Notes under the pieces: model-generated
The model's database searches: none
What the model was told of the DNA's origin: nothing
The model's input: the letters and a program-made list of their open reading frames with translations, nothing else
Shown: in pieces, positions 1 to 6,183 of the stretch
Numbering within the stretch: position 1 is the first letter of the stretch
Layout: every line of letters starts with the position of its first letter
From: Verrucomicrobia bacterium 12-59-8
Lineage (GTDB): Bacteria; Verrucomicrobiota; Verrucomicrobiae; Verrucomicrobiales; Verrucomicrobiaceae
Reading direction: 5' to 3'
Assembly: GCA_002279765.1 (NCBI GenBank)
Contig: NCCR01000309.1
Span: 1 to 7,034, forward strand
DNA length: 7,034 nt
Translations under genes and position numbers: made by a program

Positions 1-364
1 GGCCGATGAACAAGATGGGGAGACCCCGCGCCTGAAACAGCGGCACAGCCAGGAGGGTCGCCACACCGAGCATCAGCCATGCGGCGATGGTTACTGTCCT
101 GGCCGGAGCTGCACCGCTGGCCGTGTTGCGTCGTGGGCCGATGCGGGCCTGCGTGTCCGCGCCTTTGATGGAATCGAGCGCGTCATTGAAGAAATTCGTC
201 GCGATTTGCAGCGCGCCGCAGCTCCCCAGTGTGCAGAGCGCGAGCGTCCAGTTGAACGTGCCTGAGATCTTCGCCGCCAGCGCACAACCTACCGCCACCG
301 GCGCGATGGCAGCCCCGAGTGTTTTCGGACGTGCGGCGGAGATCCAGTCGAAGAGGGAGGTCAT
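1..364 (-). CDS. menA: 1,4-dihydroxy-2-naphthoate polyprenyltransferase MenA (5' part, runs off the left edge)
   Basis: Integral-membrane UbiA-family prenyltransferase that attaches the polyprenyl tail to 1,4-dihydroxy-2-naphthoate in menaquinone synthesis. Only the first 121 codons are present; the family is usually about 290-310 residues. Seen in the translation: an N-terminal ARPKTL segment (residues 10-16, common in MenA), a hydrophobic stretch at about 15-31, a second at about 39-57, then the Asp-rich prenyl-diphosphate/Mg site NFFNDALDSIKGAD (57-70: N57, N60, D61, D64, D70), followed by RIGPRR (74-79) and SG (83-84). A third hydrophobic stretch lies at about 91-110. The start ATG (364-362) overlaps the TGA of the upstream haem-protein gene (363-361) as ATGA, so translation is probably coupled. 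The Asp-rich motif plus the ARPKTL and GPRR context favour MenA over UbiA or other UbiA-superfamily enzymes. The missing C-terminal half prevents final proof. Confidence 0.9.
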   Translation of the reverse strand, partial: MTSLFDWISAARPKTLGAAIAPVAVGCALAAKISGTFNWTLALCTLGSCGALQIATNFFNDALDSIKGADTQARIGPRRNTASGAAPARTVTIAAWLMLGVATLLAVPLFQARGLPILFIG

Positions 365-1449
365 TTCGGCATTTCGACCTGCCCGTTCGACATCAGGTAG
401 GCGATGAGATTTTTCACGTTCTCATCTCCGAGCGCGGAGAGCAGCCCTTCGGGCATGAGGGAAACGGGCAACTGCGCCTGCTTCACGATCTGCGTGCGCT
501 CGATGGTGATGCGTTCGGCAGGAGTCTGCACCGTGAGGGTGCGTTCGGTCTGTTCGGGGATGACGCCGGTGATGGTGCGGCCGTCTTTGAGATTGAGCAC
601 GCTGACGCGGAAGTCGGCGGGGACGACGGCGCTGGGATCGAGGATGTTTTCGAGGAGGTATTTGAGGTTGTGGCGGTCGCTGCCGGTGAGTTCGGGCCCG
701 ATGGCACCGCCCTGGCCGTAGAGCTTGTGGCAGGCGCTGCAGGCGGCCATGAAGATCATGCGCCCCTTGGCGGGATCAGCCTTGGCCACGGTGTCGGGTG
801 TCAGCAGGCCTTCCCATTTGGCGAACTCGGCTTTCTTGGCTTCGGGTGTGTCGCGGATTTCGCCCCAGGCTTCGGTGAGGAGCTTGTTCAGTGATTCATC
901 CCCCAAGCTGCGAATTTGCCGTGCTTGGAAAGGAGAGATGACCGTCGCGGGCACCTTCTTGGCCTTGATGGCTTCAAGCAGCGCCTTGGCGTAGCTGGGG
1001 CGGGAGGTCAGCGTGGCCACCGTGGCGGCCTGCTGTTCTTCGCTGCGGCCGGGCCAAGGGCTGAGCATGGCCTTGGGGATGTTGGGATCGTCATAGGCGG
1101 CCAAAGCACTACGCGAGACGGTGCCCAGCACCTTGTCATTGATCAGCCCACGAATCACCGGCAGCAGCTCCGGCTTGGCATTGCGTGTCACACTCTTAAA
1201 GGCGTTCAGTCGCGCATTCGCATCGCCCTCGACATTCTTCACAATCACGATCAGCTCGTCCGAAGCACGCCCGCTGCCAAAGACAACCGAGAGCGTTTGT
1301 ATGGTAGTCCCGGCTTTAGCCGGTTCTGGTGCGACACCGCGAACAAACTCATCCCAGCCCTTCGGCTTCTTCGCGGACCCAGCCCTTGGGCTTCTTCGCG
1401 GAGCTGAAGCCATCCAGACCTGCGGCGATGCCGGCGAGCACATCGTCAC
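361..1449 (-). CDS. C-terminal fragment: helical region and CxxCH cytochrome c-like domain
   Basis: This open frame is formally 362 codons from a GTG at 1449, but the first 24 residues are an out-of-frame reading of the N-terminal fragment. Genuine protein begins at S25 (base 1377, first base of the second repeat copy on this strand) and gives 338 residues. Visible: a linker EFVRGVAPEPAKAG (34-47) encoded by a palindromic segment, a helical region to about 215, then AACSACHKLYGQGG (235-248) with covalent haem ligands C237/C240 and axial H241. These are followed by IGPELTG, a KDGRTITGVI strand pair and SLMPEGLL, whose M332 may be the second axial ligand. This matches the C-terminal haem domain of PVC CxxCH proteins. 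It has no signal peptide of its own, so if translated separately it would remain cytoplasmic and probably not receive haem. Its stop overlaps the menA start. Confidence 0.8.
   Translation of the reverse strand: MTMCSPASPQVWMASAPRRSPRAGSAKKPKGWDEFVRGVAPEPAKAGTTIQTLSVVFGSGRASDELIVIVKNVEGDANARLNAFKSVTRNAKPELLPVIRGLINDKVLGTVSRSALAAYDDPNIPKAMLSPWPGRSEEQQAATVATLTSRPSYAKALLEAIKAKKVPATVISPFQARQIRSLGDESLNKLLTEAWGEIRDTPEAKKAEFAKWEGLLTPDTVAKADPAKGRMIFMAACSACHKLYGQGGAIGPELTGSDRHNLKYLLENILDPSAVVPADFRVSVLNLKDGRTITGVIPEQTERTLTVQTPAERITIERTQIVKQAQLPVSLMPEGLLSALGDENVKNLIAYLMSNGQVEMPK
1295..1348. repeat. 54-bp palindromic segment inside the haem gene, possible REP/MITE-like element
   Basis: The segment is bounded by GTTTGT (1295-1300) and its reverse complement ACAAAC (1343-1348). 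Inside are a perfect 6-bp hairpin, CCGGCT-TT-AGCCGG (1310-1323), and a small GGTG-CGA-CACC hairpin to its right, giving a clover-like fold. Its length is 18 codons and it keeps the gene frame, encoding the linker VRGVAPEPAKAGTT. The stem-loop layout is seen; its being a dispersed element is inferred from layout and from loose resemblance to GC-rich palindromic repeats in PVC genomes. Short palindromes also occur by chance in GC-rich coding DNA. Confidence 0.4.
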
Positions 1450-3097
1450 GCACGTCCTTCTGCGCGGTCATCAAAGCCACCAACGCATCCACGGCGGCAG
1501 GCTTGGTTTCGATCATCTCCGCGATGCGTCGTGCCACCAGACGGCGCACCGTGGGTATTTTTGCTTCGCGGATCAACTCTACGCCCTTCATCGGATCCGC
1601 CGCCACGGCAGGCTCGATGCCATACCAGATCATGAGGGGCTGCTGGCGGTCGTTGGCGTCTTCTTCGTGCTTTGCGAGAGCGGTAGCGATGGGCCAGCGC
1701 TCTTCGAGAGGAAGGCGCTGCATATCGGACGCGGTTTGAAGTCGGACGAGTCCGTCTTTGTTGCTGGCATCGGCAAGTCCGCGCAATGCACGCGGTTGGG
1801 GCCCGGTGCCTTTTTCATACTGCTGTTGCAGCTCCGTGCGTGCCCACCAGTTGTTGCTGGCAGAACGCTCCGCCTTCTTCGACTCCCCATACACAATCTT
1901 ATAAATCCGCCCGCTGGTGCGGTGGGCGCCGTCGTTGTGATGGCATTCGCCGCTGTCGCTCCAGTCGGAGACGATGACGTTGCCGTCGGGGCAGGTGAGG
2001 AGGTCGATGCCACGGAACCATTTGTCCTTGGCCTGCATGAAGTCGGGGGCGTGCTTGCCGACGTAGCCGCAGCCCTGGCGCTCCAGTTTGTCCATGTTGA
2101 TGCGGTTGCCGTGCAGGTTGCAGGTGAGGACGGCCTGATAGATGAGCATGCCGACGTGGGCGTGGCCGCCGCCGAGTTCGAGGGTTTTGTTGCTGATGCC
2201 TTTGCGGATGTCGCTCCAGCTTTCGGAGCCCGTGTCCCAGTGGAAGTGGTCGGCGGTTTGCTCAATGACTTCATACACATGCGGGTTCAAATGGGTGCCG
2301 AACATGCGGCGGTAGTAGGCGCCGGGGATCACGTGCCAGAGGTGGCCGATGACGGTGTTGATCATGAACAGCTCGCCGTCTGCGTTCCAATCGTGCCCCC
2401 AGGAGTTGGTGCCGCCGTGGGCGACGGTTTCCAAAATTTTGAGCGTGGGGTGGTAGCGCCAGATGGCGCAGTTCATCTTGATGCGCTTGTCCGCAGGCGT
2501 GCCGGGGGCACCGACACTGGAGGTGTCGGTGATGCCGTGGCGGCCATAGAGCCAGCCGTCCGGGCCCCAGCGCAGGCCGTTGACGATGTTGTGGCCGATG
2601 GTTTTCACGTTGAAGCCGTCGAGCAGCACCTCGAGTTCGCCATCTGGAATGTCGTCACCGTTTTTATCGGCGATGAAGCTAAGCGTGCCGTTGTGCAGCA
2701 CCCAGACGCCGCCGTAGCCGGTCTCTACGCTGGTGAGGTAGGCGCCGCCTTCCCAGAAGACTTTGCGCCCGTCGTGTTTGCCGTCGCCGTCCTTGTCTTC
2801 GAGGATGATGATGCGGTCACGCAGCTTGGTGTCCCAGCGCATGGGATTCTCGGCAAAGGTGTAGTTTTCCGCGACCCACAGGCGGCCCTTGGTGTCCCAG
2901 CTCATGGCGATGGGCTGCTGCACATCCGGCTCGGCGGCGAAGACCACGGCCTTGAAGCCCTTGGGCAGTTCCATGGTCCGTGCGACCTCCTCGGCAGGCA
3001 TGGGATCGCCTTTCTCGGTGTTGAAGGGCTTGGGGAACTCGTCCGCGTGCAGCGCGGTGGTGAAGGCGAGGGAGAAAAGGAGCGTGATCGGGCGCAT
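1349..3097 (-). CDS. N-terminal fragment: secreted beta-propeller dehydrogenase-like domain
   Basis: Reading frame of 582 residues. The start at 3097 was chosen because it gives a clean signal peptide (MRPITLLFSLAFTTALHA, then DE). The open frame extends further upstream to 3388, but that part runs across the divergent vapB gene and looks non-coding. The mature part resembles the N-terminal domain of PVC membrane-bound dehydrogenases, related to soluble glucose dehydrogenase/PQQ-type propellers: blade-like repeats such as GRLWVAENY (71-79), LRWGPDGWLYGRHG (175-188), a GTNSWGHDWNADGELF segment (229-244) and LLTCPDGNVIVSDW (366-379). Two Asp-rich loops, DKDGDGKHDG (101-110) and DKNGDDIPDG (144-153), look like calcium sites. 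Residues about 430-565 are helical. The frame leaves the true protein after W573 at the repeat junction and ends nine residues later (VREEAEGLG). No convincing Shine-Dalgarno sequence or promoter was seen upstream. Confidence 0.85.
   Translation of the reverse strand: MRPITLLFSLAFTTALHADEFPKPFNTEKGDPMPAEEVARTMELPKGFKAVVFAAEPDVQQPIAMSWDTKGRLWVAENYTFAENPMRWDTKLRDRIIILEDKDGDGKHDGRKVFWEGGAYLTSVETGYGGVWVLHNGTLSFIADKNGDDIPDGELEVLLDGFNVKTIGHNIVNGLRWGPDGWLYGRHGITDTSSVGAPGTPADKRIKMNCAIWRYHPTLKILETVAHGGTNSWGHDWNADGELFMINTVIGHLWHVIPGAYYRRMFGTHLNPHVYEVIEQTADHFHWDTGSESWSDIRKGISNKTLELGGGHAHVGMLIYQAVLTCNLHGNRINMDKLERQGCGYVGKHAPDFMQAKDKWFRGIDLLTCPDGNVIVSDWSDSGECHHNDGAHRTSGRIYKIVYGESKKAERSASNNWWARTELQQQYEKGTGPQPRALRGLADASNKDGLVRLQTASDMQRLPLEERWPIATALAKHEEDANDRQQPLMIWYGIEPAVAADPMKGVELIREAKIPTVRRLVARRIAEMIETKPAAVDALVALMTAQKDVRDDVLAGIAAGLDGFSSAKKPKGWVREEAEGLG
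1353..1402. repeat. 25-bp direct tandem duplication that breaks the haem-protein frame
   Basis: Copy A (1353-1377) and copy B (1378-1402) abut directly and differ at one base (C at 1363, G at 1388). On the coding strand each copy reads SAKKPKGW in its own fragment's frame, and the single difference is synonymous there (CCC versus CCG, proline). Since 25 is not a multiple of three, the second copy shifts the frame; the upstream frame then stops at 1349-1351. Confidence 0.95.
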
Positions 3098-3179
3098 GAG
3101 ATGTGATTCTTTGAAGCGGAGCAGACTAAATCGCAAACAGGAAGAGAAAGCTGGCAGGAAAAGAAAAGGAGAAAAACAG
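3098..3179. other. Intergenic region between divergent haem gene and vapBC
   Basis: The part of the intergenic region outside the vapB promoter. Bases 3139-3179 are strongly purine-rich on the plus strand (A/G runs) and so pyrimidine-rich on the minus strand. It should hold the promoter for the minus-strand haem gene, but I see only weak -10-like matches and no paired -35, and no Shine-Dalgarno sequence before the start at 3097. Confidence 0.5.
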
Positions 3180-3208
3180 TTGAAAGTATGGCATGAATGC
3201 CATATAAA
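3180..3208 (+). promoter_or_regulatory. Sigma-70-like promoter of vapBC
   Basis: A -35 element TTGAAA (3180-3185) and a -10 element TATAAA (3203-3208) are separated by exactly 17 bp. Both match the consensus at five of six positions. Transcription would begin near 3214-3216, at or just before the vapB ATG (3216), so the mRNA is predicted to be leaderless or to have a leader of only one or two bases. No Shine-Dalgarno sequence is seen before vapB, which agrees with this. Confidence 0.65.
3187..3204. promoter_or_regulatory. Inverted-repeat operator in the vapBC promoter spacer
   Basis: A perfect 8-bp inverted repeat, TATGGCAT-GA-ATGCCATA, fills the spacer between the -35 and -10 elements and touches the -10. 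A related half-site, TATGGTAT (3210-3217, one mismatch), lies 23 bp downstream and overlaps the vapB start codon, within a 12-bp direct repeat (3186-3197 and 3209-3220). Antitoxins of this class normally repress their own operon, so this is the likely VapB/VapBC binding site. Confidence 0.65.
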
Positions 3209-3215
3209 GTATGGT

Positions 3216-3509
3216 ATGAAGCTGACGATGCATATTGATGAAGACCTGCTGGAGAGGGTGATGAAAGCCAATGACATCACCAGCAAAACCGGGGCAGTGG
3301 ACTTCGCCCTGCGGGAAGTGGACCGGCGTAGCACCTTGAAGCGGCTGGCGGAAACCAACCTCGGCCTGACCGAAAAAGAAATCCTCAACGCGTTTGATGA
3401 CCGCTACAATGTGATTGAACTGCGTGCTGCCGAAACCCCTGGCGCTGGTGCAAAGCTGCCTGAACGCAAACCTGTGACCTATGCAAAAAAGCCCCGTTCT
3501 CGTCGATAG
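3216..3509 (+). CDS. vapB: VapB-type antitoxin (ribbon-helix-helix)
   Basis: A 97-residue protein that would bind and neutralise the VapC toxin encoded next to it and repress the operon. The N-terminus resembles the VapB antitoxin family PF09957: a short beta strand, MKLTMHIDEDLLERV (1-15), a helix, then ITSKTGAVDFALREVDRR (21-38), typical of this DNA-binding fold. The middle (about 40-70) is helical. The C-terminal tail (about 72-97) is rich in Pro, Lys and Arg with little predicted structure, as expected of the part that wraps the toxin. It is a little longer than the common 65-90 residues. The start at 3216 was chosen because the family strand begins there, it is the first in-frame ATG of the conserved part, and it lies directly behind the promoter. 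Its last 29 bases overlap vapC, which suggests coupled translation. Confidence 0.85.
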   Translation: MKLTMHIDEDLLERVMKANDITSKTGAVDFALREVDRRSTLKRLAETNLGLTEKEILNAFDDRYNVIELRAAETPGAGAKLPERKPVTYAKKPRSRR

Positions 3510-3882
3510 CAGCTTCTACATCGGCATGACGCGGCAGGGGAGGAATCCGCTGCCGCTGCTCACTTACCTGGCTGTGGATCGCGATTTGGCGATCTGCGGT
3601 GTGATCCGAGCTGAAGTGGGGCGCGGCATCCGGCTCCCGAAAGTGCGAGAGGCTTTCCACGGCTTCTGGGATGTGATGATCAATGTGCAAACGGACAACA
3701 AGCTCTGGCTTCAGGCTGAAGATCTGGCGTGGAAGCTGGACCGTGGAGGCAAGATATTGCCGCTGACGGACATTGTCATCGCCTGCTGTGCCATGCGTCT
3801 TGGTGCCACCATCCTCACGCATGACCACCATTTCCTGGAGATTCCCGGCATCCATGTGGCGATGAGCGGCGATGATCTGTGA
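3481..3882 (+). CDS. vapC: VapC-type PIN-domain ribonuclease toxin
   Basis: A 133-residue PIN-domain protein, the normal length for VapC, expected to cut specific RNA (often tRNA or rRNA) when free of antitoxin. The acidic metal-binding residues are all present: D9 in PVLVDSS, E45 in VIRAEVGRG, D97 in PLTDIVIA and D115 in ILTHDHHF. The toxin is therefore predicted to be active. The last is followed by FLEIPGI, the usual end of the fold. It starts inside the vapB tail in another frame (29-base overlap) and has no clear Shine-Dalgarno sequence, so it probably depends on translation of vapB. The target RNA cannot be told from the sequence. The pair sits between unrelated housekeeping-like genes, with no transposase or attachment site in view. 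Confidence 0.92.
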   Translation: MQKSPVLVDSSFYIGMTRQGRNPLPLLTYLAVDRDLAICGVIRAEVGRGIRLPKVREAFHGFWDVMINVQTDNKLWLQAEDLAWKLDRGGKILPLTDIVIACCAMRLGATILTHDHHFLEIPGIHVAMSGDDL

Positions 3883-3928
3883 TGCATGGAAGTGCTCGCG
3901 TGGCGCGTTTCTTGCATCAAGTTCCGCC

Positions 3929-6154
3929 ATGCGCACGGTTTGCCTTCTCCTCTTCACCAGCCTGCTGATTGGTCAGGCAGACGCGGCCTCGAAATCGAAG
4001 GCTGCCTCCAAGCCGACGCCACCTCCCGCCCACACCGCCGCTGAACTGGCTGAGGCGATCCGCCCGTCTTTGGTCAAGATTACGCAGCTTGGGCGTGAAG
4101 GCACGGATGGGATCGGCTCTGGATTCATTGTGAGCGAGGACGGCCTGATCGCCACGAACCTGCATGTCATCGGCGAGGCGAGGCGTCTGCAAATCGAGAT
4201 GCATGACGGCAAGACGCATGAGGTCACCGTCGTGCAGGCGAGCGACAGCCATCTGGATCTCGCGCTGCTGAAAATCGACGCGAAGGGGCTCAAGCCGCTG
4301 CCATTGGGAGATTCCAGCAAAGTCCAGCAGGGGGAACCCATCGTGGCCATGGGCGCACCGGAGGGGCTTGGCTTCAGCATCGTGCAGGGCGTGCTGTCCG
4401 CCACGCGGGATATCGACGGCCAGGAAATGCTGCAGGTGGCGGTGCCGATTGAGAAGGGGAACAGCGGCGGCCCCTTGCTGGACATGCAGGGGAATGTGCT
4501 GGGCCTGCTGACGCTGAAGTCGCTCAAGACGGACAACCTTGGCTTTGCGATGCCGGTGAACGAGCTCAAAACGCTGATCGAAAAACCGAACCCCGTGCCG
4601 ATGTCGCGCTGGCTGACCATCGGCGTGCTCAATCCGAAGATGTGGAAGAGCCACCTCGGCGCGCAGTGGACGCAGCATGCGGGCGTCATTCGCTCCGAGT
4701 TTTCGGGTGCGGGTTTTGGCGGGCGAGCGCTCTGCCTTTCCACGCAGAAGGTGCCCGAGGAAACTTTTGAGATCGCCACCACGGTGCATCTCGATGACGA
4801 ATCTGGTGCTGCGGGACTGACGTTCTGCGCGGACGGCGGCGACAAGCACTACGGGTTTTATCCTTCCGGCGGCAAGCTGAGGCTCACGCGCTTCAACGGT
4901 CCCGATGTGTATTCGTGGACCATCCTGGCTGATGTGCCGAGCGATGCGTATAAGGCCGGTGAATGGAATGTGCTGCGTGTTCGCGTGGAGCCGGAGCGCA
5001 TCGTCTGCTTCGTGAATGGGAAGCAGGTGATCGAAAGCGATGACACCGGGCTGCGCGGCGGCTCTGCGGGGCTGTGCAAGTTTAGAACCACGGTGGCGCA
5101 GTTTCGCAGCTTCAGCATTGGCACGGACCTCGCGGAAAAGCCGCTGCAGCCGGAAGTGGCCGCGCAAATGCGCACGAAGGTGGAGGAGTACATCACTGCA
5201 GCAACCACGGCTGACAAAACGCTGGAAGGCCTGCTGGAAAATCCTGCGGCTGCCAGGCGTGTGCTGGTGGAACAGCGCCGCAAACTGGAAGAAGAGGCCG
5301 CGAAACTGCGCGAACTTGAGCGCGAACTGCACCGGCGTGCGATGACGAAGGAGATTCTGGCGGAACTGAGCAAGCCCGAGCCGGAGATCAACCTGCTGCG
5401 CTGTGCGCTGCTGCTGGCACGACACGACAATCCGGAGATCGACATCGGCACCTATTTGACCAGCTTTAAAGCGATGGTGCTGGATCTCAAAGACGATCCT
5501 GAAATCAAAGCGGGTACGATTTCCGCAGTGAAGCGTCTCAACCGCTACCTCTTTGAGGAAAACGGCTTTCATGGCAGCCGTGGCGACTATAGCAGCCGCT
5601 CCAACAGCTACGTCAACGAAGTGCTGGACGACCGCGAAGGACTGCCCATCACGCTGAGCATGCTCTACGTGGAGCTCGCTTCCGCGCTGGGTGTGCAGGG
5701 GGTGTTTGGCGTGCCGCTGCCGGGCAAATTCATGGTGGGGTATCGCAATGGGCCGGAGGGCGAGCTGCAACTGGTGGATGTGTTTGAGCATGGCAAGCTG
5801 GTCACCGTGGAGCAGGCGGCGCTGGACCTCACGGAGGACGGGCATTTCCCGGAAGGAGCGCTGGCACCGACGACCAAGCAGATCATTCTGCTGCGCATGC
5901 TGCGCAATCTGATGAGCAGTGTGTTTGAGGACAGCCGTTCATTACGCGAGTCGCTGCCGTATTTGAATCTCTTCCTCGCCATCGATCCGCAGGCCGCACC
6001 GGAACGGCTGACGCGTGCGCAACTGCGGCAGCGCCTTGGCGAGAAAGCCGGCGCACGTGAGGACGTGAGCTGGCTGATCGACAATTTTCCCGCCGATGGG
6101 CCGGCCCCGCTCATGCAGCAACTGGATCAATGGATGCAGGCGCTGAGGGAGTAG
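3929..6154 (+). CDS. Exported HtrA-like serine protease / LamG-like / SirB1-like fusion protein
   Basis: A 741-residue protein. The start at 3929 gives a clear signal peptide (MRTVCLLLFTSLLIGQADA, then ASKSK); a longer frame from 3872 would put 19 polar residues before it and overlap vapC. After a Pro/Ala/Lys linker (20-36) comes a trypsin-like S1C (HtrA/Deg) domain at about 37-220 with the complete triad H79 (TNLHVI), D110 (DLALLKI) and S179 (GNSGGPL). No PDZ domain follows. Instead, about 255-398 looks like a LamG/DUF1080 beta-sandwich (HYGFYPSGGKLRL, EWNVLRVRVE, CFVNGKQV). A charged coiled coil is at about 440-472. Residues about 485-620 resemble the SirB1 transglutaminase-like fold (RYLFEENGF, NSYVNEVLDDREGLPITLSMLYVELA), and 650-741 the TPR-like tail of that family. 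It likely acts outside the cytoplasm in protein quality control or processing; the substrate is unknown. It begins 46 bp after vapC, with no terminator seen between. Confidence 0.82.
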   Translation: MRTVCLLLFTSLLIGQADAASKSKAASKPTPPPAHTAAELAEAIRPSLVKITQLGREGTDGIGSGFIVSEDGLIATNLHVIGEARRLQIEMHDGKTHEVTVVQASDSHLDLALLKIDAKGLKPLPLGDSSKVQQGEPIVAMGAPEGLGFSIVQGVLSATRDIDGQEMLQVAVPIEKGNSGGPLLDMQGNVLGLLTLKSLKTDNLGFAMPVNELKTLIEKPNPVPMSRWLTIGVLNPKMWKSHLGAQWTQHAGVIRSEFSGAGFGGRALCLSTQKVPEETFEIATTVHLDDESGAAGLTFCADGGDKHYGFYPSGGKLRLTRFNGPDVYSWTILADVPSDAYKAGEWNVLRVRVEPERIVCFVNGKQVIESDDTGLRGGSAGLCKFRTTVAQFRSFSIGTDLAEKPLQPEVAAQMRTKVEEYITAATTADKTLEGLLENPAAARRVLVEQRRKLEEEAAKLRELERELHRRAMTKEILAELSKPEPEINLLRCALLLARHDNPEIDIGTYLTSFKAMVLDLKDDPEIKAGTISAVKRLNRYLFEENGFHGSRGDYSSRSNSYVNEVLDDREGLPITLSMLYVELASALGVQGVFGVPLPGKFMVGYRNGPEGELQLVDVFEHGKLVTVEQAALDLTEDGHFPEGALAPTTKQIILLRMLRNLMSSVFEDSRSLRESLPYLNLFLAIDPQAAPERLTRAQLRQRLGEKAGAREDVSWLIDNFPADGPAPLMQQLDQWMQALRE

Positions 6155-6160
6155 CAGCCA

Positions 6161-6183
6161 GCCCAGTTGCGGCGCAACTGGGC
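6161..6183. terminator. Hairpin between convergent genes, likely bidirectional terminator
   Basis: A perfect 10-bp stem, GCCCAGTTGC (6161-6170) and GCAACTGGGC (6174-6183), with a 3-base loop. It starts 7 bases after the stop of the protease fusion gene and ends 8 bases from the stop of the opposing methyltransferase gene. There is no strong T-run on either side (only AACTTTATC to the right), so it may stop transcription weakly or act by blocking read-through and protecting 3' ends. Confidence 0.6.

Larger units (their letters stand above)
361..3097 (-). pseudogene. PVC-type propeller / CxxCH haem protein gene, split by a 25-bp tandem duplication
   Basis: Two adjacent reading frames form one gene. 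Removing one copy of the 25-bp repeat at 1353-1402 leaves 2,712 nt, exactly 904 codons, encoding a 903-residue protein without a break. Predicted layout of the restored product: signal peptide (1-18, cut near LHA/DE), membrane-bound-dehydrogenase-like beta-propeller (about 45-405), helical/HEAT-like region (about 430-760) and a cytochrome c-like domain with CSACH (C778, C781, H782) and a possible Met ligand in SLMPEG (M873). This is the two-domain order of the Planctomycete/Verrucomicrobia families known as Piru_Ver_Nterm and CxxCH/TIGR02603. These proteins are thought to be periplasmic redox enzymes; substrates are mostly unknown. As sequenced, the haem domain is separated from the propeller, so the normal product should not be made unless the frame is restored. 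A true mutation, a phase-variable state or an assembly error are all possible. Confidence 0.85.

Noticed and set aside
319..894. Plus-strand frame of 191 codons opposite the haem domain
   Set aside because: Lies antisense to the CxxCH domain and menA start; the translation has no recognisable motif.
1349..1402. Programmed ribosomal frameshift as explanation of the split haem gene
   Set aside because: No slippery heptamer or stimulator is evident at the junction, and the exact duplicated block explains the shift by itself.
1743..1754. Small palindrome CGGAC-GA-GTCCG within the haem gene
   Set aside because: Short, inside well-conserved coding sequence, and expected by chance in GC-rich DNA.
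1121..3106. 661-codon open frame on the plus strand opposite the haem gene
   Set aside because: It mirrors the codon bias of the GC-rich minus-strand gene, has Val/Ala/Gly/Asp-rich low-complexity translation with no recognisable domain, while the opposite strand carries clear propeller motifs and a signal peptide.
2889..3215. Upstream extension of the vapB frame
   Set aside because: It would run antisense through the start of the haem gene and through the promoter; the antitoxin fold begins at 3216.
3872..3928. Longer start for the protease fusion protein
   Set aside because: It overlaps the end of vapC and buries the signal peptide behind 19 residues; the start at 3929 gives a normal signal peptide.
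3917..5845. 642-codon open frame on the minus strand opposite the protease fusion gene
   Set aside because: His/Arg/Gln-rich translation without domains; the plus strand has an intact catalytic triad and family motifs throughout.
3216..6154. Possible new defence system made of vapBC plus the protease fusion
   Set aside because: The protease has a signal peptide and is predicted to be exported, no other defence gene or mobile-element sign is in view, and proximity alone is not enough.
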